A DNA stretch of 25,429 nucleotides from Solirubrobacteraceae bacterium (GCA_017882405.1 JADGPO010000020.1:1-25429), one strand, 5' to 3'. Shown: positions 1-9,992, numbered from the stretch's first letter. Numbers and translations are program-made. Notes: generated from the letters alone by a model not told the origin.

Positions 1-1237
1 CGCCGTCGACGATCTGGTCTTGGATGCCCCCGATCCGACTGGCCACGACCGGGCGCGCCTTCCACATCGCCTCCGCCACCGTGAGCCCGAAGCCCTCGGC
101 CAGGCTCTTCTGCACGACCACGTCAGCGCGACGCTGCAGCGCGTTGACGATCGCGGCGTTCTCCTCGACGTCGTCCATCGGCAGCGCGACCAGATGCACA
201 CGTTCCGCGACCTCGTCGGGCATCGCCTCATATTCGGAAATCGCCTGGGCGAGCACCTGGACGCCCTCCGGGTCGTCAGTCACCGACTCGACAGCCGGCC
301 CGGCGTAGACAAGGTGCACGTCGGGCACCACGGGCGCGACGTACTGCGCGAAGCCGCGGATCACCCCGATCGGATCCTTGAGCGCGTCCCAACGCGAGAC
401 CTGAACCACGACGCGGTCAGCCGAGCGCAGCCGGCGGCGCTCCCAACGCCGGGCGGAGCGATCGACGCGGCCCGGGCTGCCGTCCAAGCGCGTGAACGTC
501 GGCCGGAAGCCTGCGCCGTCCCCGTTGAGCCCAGCCACGGTGAGGATCGAGAGCGCCTGCTCGCGATCAAGCTCCTGGTTCTTGGGCGCGAACGCGTCGA
601 TCGAGGGCGGGATGATCGTCACGTCCCCCTTCTCGAGCCCCTCCCACTCGAACGCCTCGCGCGAGAACACGTAGGCGTCCGCGTCGCGCACGTAGGGCAT
701 GAGGAACTCCCACGCCCTGCGCGCGAGCCGGTCGGGCCGGTCCAGGCCAACGTGACAACGCCATACCGTCGCGCAACCGATGTGACGGATCGCCGGGATC
801 AGGCCGGCCGGCTGCGGGTCGTGGACGACCACCAGATCCTCGGGCTTGACCAGCTCCCGGAACTCCGCGGCGTTGCGCTCGGTCACTTCGTCAAAGACGC
901 GGCGCGCGTGAACATCGAGGTCGCCGCCGTCGCCAGAGGAACCGTGCAGGAAGTTGTGGATCCGCTTGGTGAGAACGAAGAAATCCACGTTGCCCCCGAT
1001 CACCACCCAGCGCGCGTCGATCCCGGCCCCGCGCGCGTAGGCGAGCAACGAGACGAGCATCTCGGCCACGCCGCCGCCCTGCGCGGTCGAGTTGACATTC
1101 CAAAGGACGCGCCCGTCAAACGCCTCGCGAGCGCCCTGCACGATCCGCAGGAAGCGCTCATACTCCCCGGGCGGGAGCACCGAACCGAAGCGTTCCAAGC
1201 TCAGTGCGCCAACGGGCACGTGGGAGAGGGCGGTCAT
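1..1237 (-). CDS. TreT-like trehalose synthase / GT4 glycosyltransferase, 3' end outside window
   Basis: This frame is open from an ATG at 1237 to the left edge (about 412 codons), so the C-terminus is missing. The N-terminus carries HVPVGALSLERF, then NSTAQGGGVAEML, the glycine-rich acceptor loop typical of TreT-type enzymes. Near the edge, QKSLAEGFGLTVAEAM holds the E-x7-E nucleotide-sugar motif of GT-B family 4, followed by RPVVASRIGGIQDQI. TreT enzymes join NDP-glucose and glucose to make trehalose, a cytoplasmic osmolyte and stress sugar. The substrate here is inferred from family resemblance; another alpha-glucosyl transfer is possible. There is no in-frame ATG or GTG in the roughly 55 nt above 1237 that I read, and the good AGGAGG at 1255-1260 is too far (17 nt) to serve this ATG directly. 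See the mini-ORF. Confidence 0.85.
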   Translation of the reverse strand, partial: MTALSHVPVGALSLERFGSVLPPGEYERFLRIVQGAREAFDGRVLWNVNSTAQGGGVAEMLVSLLAYARGAGIDARWVVIGGNVDFFVLTKRIHNFLHGSSGDGGDLDVHARRVFDEVTERNAAEFRELVKPEDLVVVHDPQPAGLIPAIRHIGCATVWRCHVGLDRPDRLARRAWEFLMPYVRDADAYVFSREAFEWEGLEKGDVTIIPPSIDAFAPKNQELDREQALSILTVAGLNGDGAGFRPTFTRLDGSPGRVDRSARRWERRRLRSADRVVVQVSRWDALKDPIGVIRGFAQYVAPVVPDVHLVYAGPAVESVTDDPEGVQVLAQAISEYEAMPDEVAERVHLVALPMDDVEENAAIVNALQRRADVVVQKSLAEGFGLTVAEAMWKARPVVASRIGGIQDQIVDG

Positions 1238-1260
1238 CAGCGTCGAATCATATGCCTCCT
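1237..1260 (-). promoter_or_regulatory. Shine-Dalgarno plus four-codon mini-ORF coupled to the TreT-like gene
   Basis: A perfect AGGAGG (1255-1260) lies 3 nt before an ATG at 1251 that opens a tiny frame, Met-Ile-Arg-Arg-stop. Its TGA overlaps the ATG of the glycosyltransferase as TGATG. This suggests translation starts at the mini-ORF and re-initiates on the main gene. Alternatively the AGGAGG serves the main ATG at unusually long spacing. What is seen is the arrangement; coupling is inferred. Confidence 0.5.
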
Positions 1261-1295
1261 GACGCGACGTGCGACGGTACCGAGTGGACGATTGC

Positions 1296-1322
1296 TCGCG
1301 GCCGAGATGCAGTCGGCCGCGA
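1296..1322. repeat. 27-nt inverted repeat (10-bp perfect arms) in the divergent promoter region
   Basis: The arms TCGCGGCCGA and TCGGCCGCGA are exact reverse complements separated by 7 nt. The element lies between the divergent glycosyltransferase and oxidoreductase genes, about 36 nt upstream of the AGGAGG of the former. It could be a stem-loop in the glycosyltransferase 5' leader or a dimeric regulator's operator. There is no U-tract on either side to suggest a terminator. Confidence 0.5.
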
Positions 1323-1462
1323 CCGAGCCTCATCGCCGCCGATCGCGTACCGCGCGCCGCCGAATCGCTGGTGGAACCCGATGCGTAGTTCCCGTCGACC
1401 AGCTGCGGTCTTCGCCGATGTAGTCTTGCTCTGCGGCGTGCATGCTTTGGGTGATGGCGTCC

Positions 1463-2692
1463 ATGACCTCAGCACAAGCCTCACCACATGTCGTGATCGC
1501 CGGTGGAGGGTTCGCGGCTCTTGAGTCAGTCCTCGCCCTGCGAGCCCTGGCCGCGGGCCGTGTGCGGGTGACGCTGGTCTCGCCCGACCCAGAATTCACC
1601 TACCGCCCGGCGGCTACCGCCGAGGCGTTTGGCGAGCTGACCCCGAGGAGTTATGACCTTCCTGCGATCGCCGACGATCTCGGAGCGAAGTATTACCCGT
1701 CTCGTCTGGAGGTAGTGGCGTCTCGACAAAAATGGGTGCGCCTCGGCTCCGGTGCCCGGCTGCCATACGACGCGCTTGTCCTGGCGACCGGGGCTCGACC
1801 AACCGCGAGCGTCGCCGGCGCGTTGACGTTCCGCGACCGACGCGACGTGGCTCTGTTCCGAGGCGTGCTCCAAGACATATCTGCTGGCCGGATTCGTCGT
1901 GTGGTGTTCGCGGTGCCCACCGGCCGCGCGTGGCAGTTGCCCCTGTACGAGCTCGCCCTGCTTTCGGCTACGGAGGTGTCCCGGCGTGACCTCGAGAGCG
2001 ACGTCACGATCGTCAGCCCGGAGCACAGGCCGCTGCAAGCGTTCGGAGCCAAGGCGTCCGCGCTGGTCCAGGGGCTGTTGGCCGAGCGTGGGGTTCGGTT
2101 CCTCGGCGACTCGGCCACCAAAGGCGTCCGCCGCGATGGCTTGCTGCTGCTTGACGGAGATCGCCCGATCGAGGCAGACCGTGTCGTGGCCACGCCCGAG
2201 CTGCGGGGGCGGCCGATCACCGGAATCCCAGCAGACTGGTCGGGGTTCGTGCCGACCGACGCGTTCGGTCGCGTCCACGGCCTCGAGGATGTCTACGCCG
2301 CCGGTGACATGACGGCCTTCCCGATCAAGCACGGCGGCCTCGCGACACAGCAAGCCGACCGGATCGCGCACACGATCGCGGCAGCCGTCGGAGCTCCGGT
2401 CGGGGCGCTGCGCCGCGCCTCGGTTCTGCGTGCTCTGCTGCTGGGCGGCGAGCACCCGCTCTACCTGCGCGCCGACCTGGACGAATTCGGCCATCCGAGC
2501 ACGGCAACGCTCGAGCACTCTGAACGTCCCCAGCGTCGCAGCTCAACGAAAGTGTTCGGGCGCTATCTCGAGCCCTATCTGGAGCAGCGCCCAAGCGCAG
2601 ATCTAAGCGATCGGACAGCACGGCCGGTCGTGCGCCCGGGAGCCGAGAGCCGCTCTGGTAGGGATCGTGCGGCCTCTACGAGTGTCGATTGA
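1463..2692 (+). CDS. NAD(P)/FAD-dependent oxidoreductase, sulfide:quinone reductase/NDH-2-like
   Basis: The predicted protein is about 409 aa. The FAD-binding Rossmann motif [13 protein letters not shown] sits right at the N-terminus, a [12 protein letters not shown] segment around residue 105 is the second conserved flavoprotein element, and [15 protein letters not shown] near residue 285 is the C-terminal FAD-contact motif. These are the marks of the pyridine-nucleotide-disulfide/SQR-like family, which passes electrons to quinones or other acceptors at the membrane face. I cannot identify the conserved redox cysteines of true sulfide:quinone reductases, so the substrate is open. In-frame ATGs also occur at 1442 and 1454; 1463 was preferred because it puts the Rossmann fold near the start, but no choice has a strong ribosome site. 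The tail after residue 350 is Arg/Ser-rich and low in structure. Confidence 0.8.
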   Translation: MTSAQASPHVVIAGGGFAALESVLALRALAAGRVRVTLVSPDPEFTYRPAATAEAFGELTPRSYDLPAIADDLGAKYYPSRLEVVASRQKWVRLGSGARLPYDALVLATGARPTASVAGALTFRDRRDVALFRGVLQDISAGRIRRVVFAVPTGRAWQLPLYELALLSATEVSRRDLESDVTIVSPEHRPLQAFGAKASALVQGLLAERGVRFLGDSATKGVRRDGLLLLDGDRPIEADRVVATPELRGRPITGIPADWSGFVPTDAFGRVHGLEDVYAAGDMTAFPIKHGGLATQQADRIAHTIAAAVGAPVGALRRASVLRALLLGGEHPLYLRADLDEFGHPSTATLEHSERPQRRSSTKVFGRYLEPYLEQRPSADLSDRTARPVVRPGAESRSGRDRAASTSVD

Positions 2693-4878
<2,186 letters not shown>

Positions 4879-4945
4879 CAAGCCGACCTGAGCGAATGCC
4901 GCCCGTGTGGGCTACTGATCCGGGCTGAGCCCAGCCCCGCCAGTC

Positions 4946-4966
4946 CGGCCGCCCGCCGCGCGGCCG
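4946..4966 (-). terminator. GC-rich hairpin between spherulin-like and sugar transferase genes
   Basis: Seven-bp arms (CGGCCGC / GCGGCCG) with a 7-nt loop lie 4 nt past the stop of the spherulin-4-like gene. No T-run follows, so intrinsic termination is doubtful; it could be an mRNA-stabilising or attenuating hairpin within an operon. Confidence 0.25.
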
Positions 4967-4970
4967 CCGC

Positions 4971-5996
4971 TCAACAGGAGCTGCGGGCCTGGCTCGACTC
5001 GGCCGTCAGGTAGGGGGGCAGCATGTCGTAGGGGTTGGGTAGGACGTCGTTCGTCGCGTCGATCTGCCCGACGCCGGCGGACGCGGCCTCCCGCAGGACG
5101 CTCAGCATCGACAGCTGATCCGGCACGTTGTAGACGATGTTGTAGAACCGGCTCGGAGCATATCCGGCCGTCCACGACGGGAAGCGGGTGGACCCGTACG
5201 TGGCGTAAGAGCCCTCGAAGGTGACGAGGATGTCACCGGCGTTCATCTCGCTCTGGGCGGGGACCGTCCCGAAGTTCACGATCGTCTGGGCACCGGCCGC
5301 CTGGGCGTGAACGTAGCTCGAGAGCGTCTGGTAGTAGGACAGCTCGGAGCTGCTGGTGGACGCCTCGTCGACGAAGATGCTGGTGACGCCATACAGCGTC
5401 TTCCAGGCCCTGATGCTCGCCTCGACCGTGCCGGCGCTGATCGCACCGTAGTGGGTGTAGACGTAGCCGAAGACCCGGACACCCGCCGCGCGAGCGGCCG
5501 CGATTGCCGACGCGTAATCCGAGTTGACGGCCGTTCCCGGTCCGTTGGCGACGTTGGCCACCATGATCCCGACTCCCGGCGCGGCCGCGTCGGCGGTGCC
5601 CCAGAGGCCGCCGGCGCTCGGATAGAAGTAGGCGGGTATCGACACCGATTGGCAGACCTTCGGCGCGGCGGGGGCGACCGAGACGGTCGTCGCGGCCGCC
5701 GATGCCCGGCCGCCGGCTCCGGTGCAGGTGAGCGTGTAGGTGGCGCTGGCCAGCAGGGGACCGGTGGAGGCCGAGCCGCTCACCGGCTCGCTGCCCGACC
5801 AGGACCCCGAGGCCGTGCACGCGGTCGCGCCGGTGGTGCTCCACCGCAGCGTGCTGGCTGCACCGGCCGTGATCGAGGCGGGCGTTGCCGACAGCGAGAT
5901 CGTCGGCCTCCTCGAGGCGGCCGAGCTGCCCGGCACCCAGGTACCCAGACAGACGACCGACAGCGCGAACACCACAAGCGCCCTTCGATATGTCAC
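4971..5996 (-). CDS. Secreted spherulin-4-like (GH135-type) protein
   Basis: The predicted protein is about 341 aa. An N-terminal signal sequence (TYRRALVVFALSVVCLGTW, cleavage probably after GSSAA) is followed by a Ser/Thr/Ala-rich Ig-like domain (residues ~32-108). Then comes a spherulin-4 barrel: SIPAYFYPSAGGLW, VANVANGPGTAVNSDYASAI, VRVFGYVYTHYGA and the acidic IFVDEAS motif. Spherulin-4 relatives include fungal Sph3 (GH135), an alpha-1,4-galactosaminidase acting on exopolysaccharide. A hydrolase acting on the polysaccharide initiated by the neighbouring sugar transferase is a fair inference, but the substrate is unknown. The GTG at 5996 was chosen because GGGGG lies about 8 nt upstream; a TTG at 6002 is too close to it. 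Confidence 0.8.
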   Translation of the reverse strand: MTYRRALVVFALSVVCLGTWVPGSSAASRRPTISLSATPASITAGAASTLRWSTTGATACTASGSWSGSEPVSGSASTGPLLASATYTLTCTGAGGRASAAATTVSVAPAAPKVCQSVSIPAYFYPSAGGLWGTADAAAPGVGIMVANVANGPGTAVNSDYASAIAAARAAGVRVFGYVYTHYGAISAGTVEASIRAWKTLYGVTSIFVDEASTSSSELSYYQTLSSYVHAQAAGAQTIVNFGTVPAQSEMNAGDILVTFEGSYATYGSTRFPSWTAGYAPSRFYNIVYNVPDQLSMLSVLREAASAGVGQIDATNDVLPNPYDMLPPYLTAESSQARSSC

Positions 5997-6126
5997 GGCC
6001 AATCCCCCAGCGCTCCGTTGTGCGCCGTCGCTTACCGGTCCATCCCGATGTTATGACTATTCGGGAGAGAAAGCGAGCTTTGACAGCGGCCCGTCACACC
6101 GGACGACTGCGCACCGCGCCGGGTGA

Positions 6127-7173
6127 TCACCCGTCGGAGCTGTCGGCGGCCTTGGCCAGCCGCGGCGCGCCCAGGACCGTCTCCAGCCCGAGCGCCGCCC
6201 GCTCGCCGGAGCCGCGCCCACGGGTCGGCAGCCACGCGATCAACCCGCCCATCGCCGGCACCCAGATCGAGATCGCGTGATACACGAGCACGGCGCCCAC
6301 CGAGGCGGCCGGCGGCAGGCCGTAGAGCACCAGGGCAGCGGCCAGACCCGAGTCCAGCACGCCCAGGCCGGCGGGGATCGGGATCGTCGTCGTCAGGTAG
6401 CCGATGCAGTAGGCGATCACCAGGGCTGGGACCCCGATCGGATGCCCGGTGGCGCCGCAAGCCGCCCACAGGGCGCCCATGTCAAGGCACAGGAAGCCGG
6501 CCGCGCCGAGCAGCCGCCAATGTGGAGTCCCGGCCGCCCGCCACGCGCCCTCCAGCCCGACGGCAACTCCGCGAGCGAAGCGCGGGGCGCCCTCACCCAC
6601 CCGCCGGATGGCGAGCGCCACCACTGCGGCGGTCGAGAGCACGCCAACGGAGACGAGAATCGGGATGCCGGTGTGGCTGAGATCGTGCGGGCCGCCTGGC
6701 AGCCCGATGAGCAGCAGCACGCCGGCCAGGCCGTTGACCGCGAAGCCGAACGCGGTCAGCAGGCACAGCAGCGCTGCGCAGCGCTCGAGTAGCCGACGGG
6801 TACCGACTCCGTGGCGGCGCAGCAGCCAGCCGGTGGCCGCCGCCGAGGAGATGTTGCCGCCGGGCAGGATCGCCCCCGCGCCCATCGCCATCCATGCAAC
6901 CCGGTTGCTGACCCTCCGCGGAGGCTCGGGGAAGAAACGCCGAAAGACGATGACGTAGCTCAGGCACGAGCCAATCTCGAGCGCGACCGCGGCGAGCACC
7001 CAGCGCAGCTCCAAGTGACCGATCTGCACGATCACCTTCTCCAGCGGCGCCACCCACAACAGCACCCCCAGCGAGCCGGCCGCGACAAGCGTGACGGCCA
7101 GGCCGCGGAGTCCGGGTCGGGGCCGTCTCCCCGTTCGGGTCGCCGCCTCACCGCCGGGGTGCTTGTCGTCCAT
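6127..7173 (-). CDS. Flippase-like / LPG synthase TM-region family membrane protein
   Basis: The predicted protein is about 348 aa with many hydrophobic segments, for example GLAVTLVAAGSLGVLLWV, WVLAAVALEIGSCLSYVIV and LLCLLTAFGFAVNGLAGVLL. MGAGAILPGGNISSAAATGW and YLTTTIPIPAGLGVLDSG are signatures of the lysylphosphatidylglycerol-synthase transmembrane family (UPF0104/AglD-like). Members move or modify lipid-linked substrates in the membrane. The soluble catalytic LPG synthase domain is absent, so a lipid or glycolipid flippase-like role is the better guess. The ATG at 7173 has AGGG just upstream; an ATG at 7194 in the same frame is an alternative. It follows a second member of the same family on the same strand by about 120 nt. 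Confidence 0.8.
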   Translation of the reverse strand: MDDKHPGGEAATRTGRRPRPGLRGLAVTLVAAGSLGVLLWVAPLEKVIVQIGHLELRWVLAAVALEIGSCLSYVIVFRRFFPEPPRRVSNRVAWMAMGAGAILPGGNISSAAATGWLLRRHGVGTRRLLERCAALLCLLTAFGFAVNGLAGVLLLIGLPGGPHDLSHTGIPILVSVGVLSTAAVVALAIRRVGEGAPRFARGVAVGLEGAWRAAGTPHWRLLGAAGFLCLDMGALWAACGATGHPIGVPALVIAYCIGYLTTTIPIPAGLGVLDSGLAAALVLYGLPPAASVGAVLVYHAISIWVPAMGGLIAWLPTRGRGSGERAALGLETVLGAPRLAKAADSSDG

Positions 7174-7295
7174 CCGCCCTGCATGGTCGCGCATTCCACG
7201 GCCGCCAGCGCTCCGCTTGCAGGCTGCGCCGGTTACGCCGCTTATCCAGGTAGTCGCCACGGGTAGCAATCGAGGAGCCCGACGCGCGGCGGCGA

Positions 7296-8315
7296 TCAGG
7301 GTGGGGTCGGCGCCACCGCGAGCTTCGGAGTGACGTCCCGAGCGCCCGAGAGGACCCGGTCGCCGATCGACCAGGCCGCATAGCAGAGGCTCCCCACGGT
7401 GCCCGTCACCGTCAGCAGCACTCCGGCGGCGGCGGTCAGCGCCACTCCGTGAGCGCCCAGGATGAGCACCGCCGCGGCAGCCCCCACGCTGGGTCCGATC
7501 GGCAGCTGTCCCAGCGTGAACATGGCGATCAGGAGCGCGATCGCGCCGAACACCGACACGTGCACGCCGATCGCGTTGAGCACGATCCAGTTGCGCGCTA
7601 TCTGAGCAACCACCGACAGCAGCACGAACGCGATCATCCGATAGCGACCCTCGCGCATCACTGCGAGTCCCATCCACAGACCGAACCGCCGGCGGTCCGA
7701 GACCCGCTTGAGCGTCGTGCCGGCGCCCACCATCGCGATGACGGCCAGCGTCGGCACCCACCAGGGGAGGCCGAGCGGCGCGATCAGGGTGAAGGAGAAG
7801 AACGCCGCCAGCGCAACCTCCACCGCGATGATCGGGACCTCCGCGGCCAGCAGGGCCGGCACTCCCGGAGTCGTGTCGGGCGCCACTCGCCGCAGACATG
7901 TCAGGCGAGCCGCCAGACCCAGCGACCCGTTGAGCACGCTGGCCATGTAGCCGATCCCGGCTGACCGGAACAGCAGCCGGCGCGTCACGGTTCCCCCGGC
8001 GGCGCGGACGCAGACGAGCCACGCCTCGCTGCGCGCGAGCAGCGCCGTCACCTGCAGCGCCACCACCAGCAACAGCGTCGGCACGGCGGCGGCGTGCAGG
8101 GCGGCGCTGAACTGACCGCGCCTCCCGGACAGCTCCGCCGCCAGGGCAAGCGTCACCACGATCGCCCCCACGACGCTCAGCCCCGCGCGCAGGCGGAGCG
8201 GGCGGCGGCGCGGATCGCAGACCGCCGGACCGACTACCTGCTCGGCGTGAGTTTGCCGAGTGTCCTCAGCGAGAACCGCTGCGCCCCGTGGCCGGCACCT
8301 TGCGCCGAGGCGCAA
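7296..8315 (-). CDS. Second flippase-like / LPG synthase TM-region family protein
   Basis: This hydrophobic protein belongs to the same family as its downstream neighbour: repeated membrane spans (VVGAIVVTLALAAEL, AAVPTLLLVVALQVTALLA, WVPTLAVIAMVGAG), GYMASVLNGSLGLAARL, and FTLGQLPIGPSVGAAAAVL matching the family's IPIPAG-like motif. The 5' end is unclear. Between the stop of the upstream 77-aa gene (8266) and the first membrane span there is only a GTG at 8171; the TTG at 8315 or a GTG at 8330 would overlap that gene by 50-65 nt. The coordinate given is one of these choices. The role is inferred as lipid-linked glycan or lipid transport in an envelope cluster; no substrate can be read from sequence. 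Confidence 0.7.
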   Translation of the reverse strand: MRLGARCRPRGAAVLAEDTRQTHAEQVVGPAVCDPRRRPLRLRAGLSVVGAIVVTLALAAELSGRRGQFSAALHAAAVPTLLLVVALQVTALLARSEAWLVCVRAAGGTVTRRLLFRSAGIGYMASVLNGSLGLAARLTCLRRVAPDTTPGVPALLAAEVPIIAVEVALAAFFSFTLIAPLGLPWWVPTLAVIAMVGAGTTLKRVSDRRRFGLWMGLAVMREGRYRMIAFVLLSVVAQIARNWIVLNAIGVHVSVFGAIALLIAMFTLGQLPIGPSVGAAAAVLILGAHGVALTAAAGVLLTVTGTVGSLCYAAWSIGDRVLSGARDVTPKLAVAPTPP

Positions 8316-8499
8316 CGGGAGGGGCGGCACTCTTCGGCGGGGCCTCGCGCTCGCGCTTGGCGCGTCGCTCGGCGGCTTCCCGCTTGAGGTCACCTTGCTT
8401 GCCGGCGATCTCGGCGACGCGCGCCGCACGGCGTTCGTCGGCCGTCATTCGGTAGGTCTGGGTCTGAGTCGAGACTGTGACCCGGTGTCTCTGCGCCAT
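8266..8499 (-). CDS. Small charged helical protein, paralogue of the 67-aa protein in the mft cluster
   Basis: The predicted protein is 77 aa, starting MAQRHRVTV with GGGAGG 6 nt upstream of the ATG. The core TADERRAARVAEIAGKQGDL followed by KREAAERRAKRERE is nearly the same as the core of the protein at 11487-11690, and both begin with MAQ. It is strongly charged and predicted as a continuous amphipathic helix or coiled coil, with a Pro/Lys-rich tail. I do not recognise a named family. It lies just downstream of the ECF sigma gene on the same strand but has its own 150-nt leader containing inverted repeats, so it may be separately transcribed. An RNA-, DNA- or partner-binding role is possible; nothing in the sequence proves one. 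Confidence 0.65.
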   Translation of the reverse strand: MAQRHRVTVSTQTQTYRMTADERRAARVAEIAGKQGDLKREAAERRAKREREAPPKSAAPPVAPRRKVPATGRSGSR

Positions 8500-8550
8500 C
8501 GGTGCCTCCCGCGTTCGCTGGGTGTGTGCCGTGGCGTCACGAGCGCTTCC
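8500..8550 (-). promoter_or_regulatory. 5' leader shared with the paralogous small gene
   Basis: Reading toward the ATG, this leader resembles the leader at 11691-11735 by eye: both contain GAA(G)CGC, then GTGACG, then AGC(G)AACGC and GGAGGCA before the start. The likeness outside the coding part suggests either a duplicated unit or a shared regulatory element. Confidence 0.4.
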
Positions 8551-8551
8551 C

Positions 8552-8608
8552 ACACGACACCGTGTATCGGCGTCGTCCTTCCGACAATACACGAAATGAA
8601 TGTCGTGT
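8552..8608. repeat. Pair of short inverted repeats with ACACG/CGTGT cores
   Basis: ACACG-4 nt-CGTGT at 8552-8565 and ACACGA-8 nt-TCGTGT at 8589-8608 sit in the 149-nt gap between the ECF sigma gene and the 77-aa gene. The repeated core makes them candidate operators or tandem stem-loops; no regulator can be assigned. Confidence 0.35.
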
Positions 8609-8648
8609 TTCCCGACACCGGAACGATGGACACGCGCGCGTCGCGACG

Positions 8649-9281
8649 CTAAGTCGAGCTGACCGCATGTCCGCGATCCGCCGCTTGCTCTGGCGCCGTG
8701 GAGGGGATGACGTCGCTTCTGACCTTGATCAGCGCCAGGCGCATCCGGCCCTTGACGGTGCCCACCGGAAGCTCGAGGCGGGTGGCGATCTCAGCGTGGC
8801 TGAGGCCACCGAAGTAGGCGAGCGCGATCACCTCGCGCTGGCTTATGGGGAGCTTCTGCAACGAGCCGCGCAGCTGTGCGGCCTCGTACTCCCTCTCCAC
8901 CTCTTCGACGATCGAGCCCGGCGCCGGGAGGTAGTCGAGCTCTGAGCCGGCGCAGCGCTTGCTGTCTGCGAACCCCTGCTGGCGCATCAGGTCGATGCTC
9001 CGATTGCGAATCACCATCAGCAGCCAGGCCCGCACGGTGCCGCGGTCCTGGTCATAGCTCGCCCGGTGGCGCCACACGGACACGAAGGCGTCCTGGGTGG
9101 CCTCCTCGGCACGATTGGAGCCGCGGCAGATAACGCGCGCCAGACCGAGGCCCCGCGAGCTGTAGCGGCGATAGATCTCCTCGAACGCCCGAACGTCGTC
9201 CGCTTGGACGTCGCGCATCAGCTGTTCGTCGCTCATCTCGACACGTCGCGCGTCGGCGGTGAGCCGCCCATCGGTCGTCAT
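8649..9281 (-). CDS. ECF-type RNA polymerase sigma factor
   Basis: The predicted protein is about 210 aa. Region 2 is clear: VRAFEEIYRRYSSRGLGLA, then AEEATQDAFVSVWRH and GTVRAWLLMVIRNRSIDLMR (regions 2.3-2.4). A linker leads into region 4: LPISQREVIALAYFGGLSHA and EIATRLELPVGTVKGRMR, the helix-turn-helix that reads the -35 element. It resembles the SigK-like ECF group. The ATG at 9281 has GGAG 6 nt upstream. The frame stays open to an ATG at 9398, and an ATG at 9236 also exists, so the N-terminus is uncertain. No anti-sigma gene with a zinc-binding or membrane domain is adjacent on either side, which is unusual for this group. The nearest downstream gene is the small 77-aa protein. Confidence 0.9.
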   Translation of the reverse strand: MTTDGRLTADARRVEMSDEQLMRDVQADDVRAFEEIYRRYSSRGLGLARVICRGSNRAEEATQDAFVSVWRHRASYDQDRGTVRAWLLMVIRNRSIDLMRQQGFADSKRCAGSELDYLPAPGSIVEEVEREYEAAQLRGSLQKLPISQREVIALAYFGGLSHAEIATRLELPVGTVKGRMRLALIKVRSDVIPSTAPEQAADRGHAVSST

Positions 9282-9500
9282 CCAGAGCTCCAGACGCAGG
9301 TGGCGAAGAACGCCACCGAGGGTCGGAGCGACGCGAGAAACCGGGTCGAGCTTAACGGCGAGCGCTGACAATCCCTGCCTTGCGGGGGAATCAGTCATCT
9401 AAACGGGTCATACCCAGCGCAGAAAGTGACCGGAGGGTCGGCCATTCGGCGTACCGGTGCCCGAGGTGGTCGACGGACGCAAGCGGTGACGTGAGCCCGC

Positions 9501-9992
9501 TTATCCGTGCGGCTCGCGGGTGCGGCGCAGGAGCGGCACCACGAACCACAGTCCGCCGACCGCGACGAGGGTCACCACGCCGGCCACGATCGGCGCAAAG
9601 CCGCCGATCACGTAGTCGGAAAGCAGCACGAGGATCCCCGTGAAGCCGAGCGCCAGGAACAGGATGCCGGCGATCGCCAGCCGGTTGCCACTCGTGACCA
9701 GGTAGCGCTTCTCGTGGTGGCGGAACAGCAGCCGGTGATGGATCGGCGGCGCCAGCAGCAGGACGGCAGCGGTGGCGACCAGGACGAGAGTGACGAAGTA
9801 CACCGTGCGCTCGAACGAGCTCGTCTTCGACCAGCCGGCGTTGAACGGCACGACCAGCAGGAAGGCGAACAGGATCTGGATGCCCGACCCGGCGATGCGC
9901 AGCTCGTTGAGCAGCTCGATCGTGTTGCGATCCAGCTGCTCGTCCGGGGTCTTGTCCCGATCGTCGTCGGGTGCCTGCGCAATCGTCGGCAC
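9501..9992 (-). CDS. DUF6328-like integral membrane protein
   Basis: The predicted protein is about 163 aa with an acidic N-terminus (DDDRDKTPDEQL), then NELRIAGSGIQILFAFLLVV and four hydrophobic spans, ending in LWFVVPLLRR. NELR at the start of the first span, PPIHHRLLFRHH in the middle and GNRLAIAG before the third span fit the DUF6328 family of small actinobacterial four-helix membrane proteins; the family name is from recall. Function is unknown. The GTG at 9992 has GGGGA just upstream and lies 7 nt after the SDR stop, so this is likely the last gene of the mft-linked transcript. A TTG at 10022 would overlap the SDR. Confidence 0.75.
   Translation of the reverse strand: MPTIAQAPDDDRDKTPDEQLDRNTIELLNELRIAGSGIQILFAFLLVVPFNAGWSKTSSFERTVYFVTLVLVATAAVLLLAPPIHHRLLFRHHEKRYLVTSGNRLAIAGILFLALGFTGILVLLSDYVIGGFAPIVAGVVTLVAVGGLWFVVPLLRRTREPHG

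Noticed and set aside
20..1423. 467-codon open frame on the plus strand
   Set aside because: It is antisense to the TreT-like glycosyltransferase, which has clear family motifs on the minus strand; the plus frame has none and is an effect of GC-rich codon use.
6003..6126. Possible promoter in the gap between the flippase-like and spherulin-like genes (AATAGTCATAAC on the minus strand)
   Set aside because: AT-richer than the surroundings but without a convincing -35/-10 pair.
7174..8022. Extension of the downstream flippase-like gene to 631 aa
   Set aside because: The added part is out-of-frame sequence of the upstream flippase-like gene, Arg/Gly-rich with no membrane segments.
9405..9415. 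GGGTCATACCC, which on the minus strand gives a GGGTAT like a SigB-type -10 before the ECF sigma gene
   Set aside because: No matching GTTT-type -35 at the right distance was found, so a promoter is not supported.
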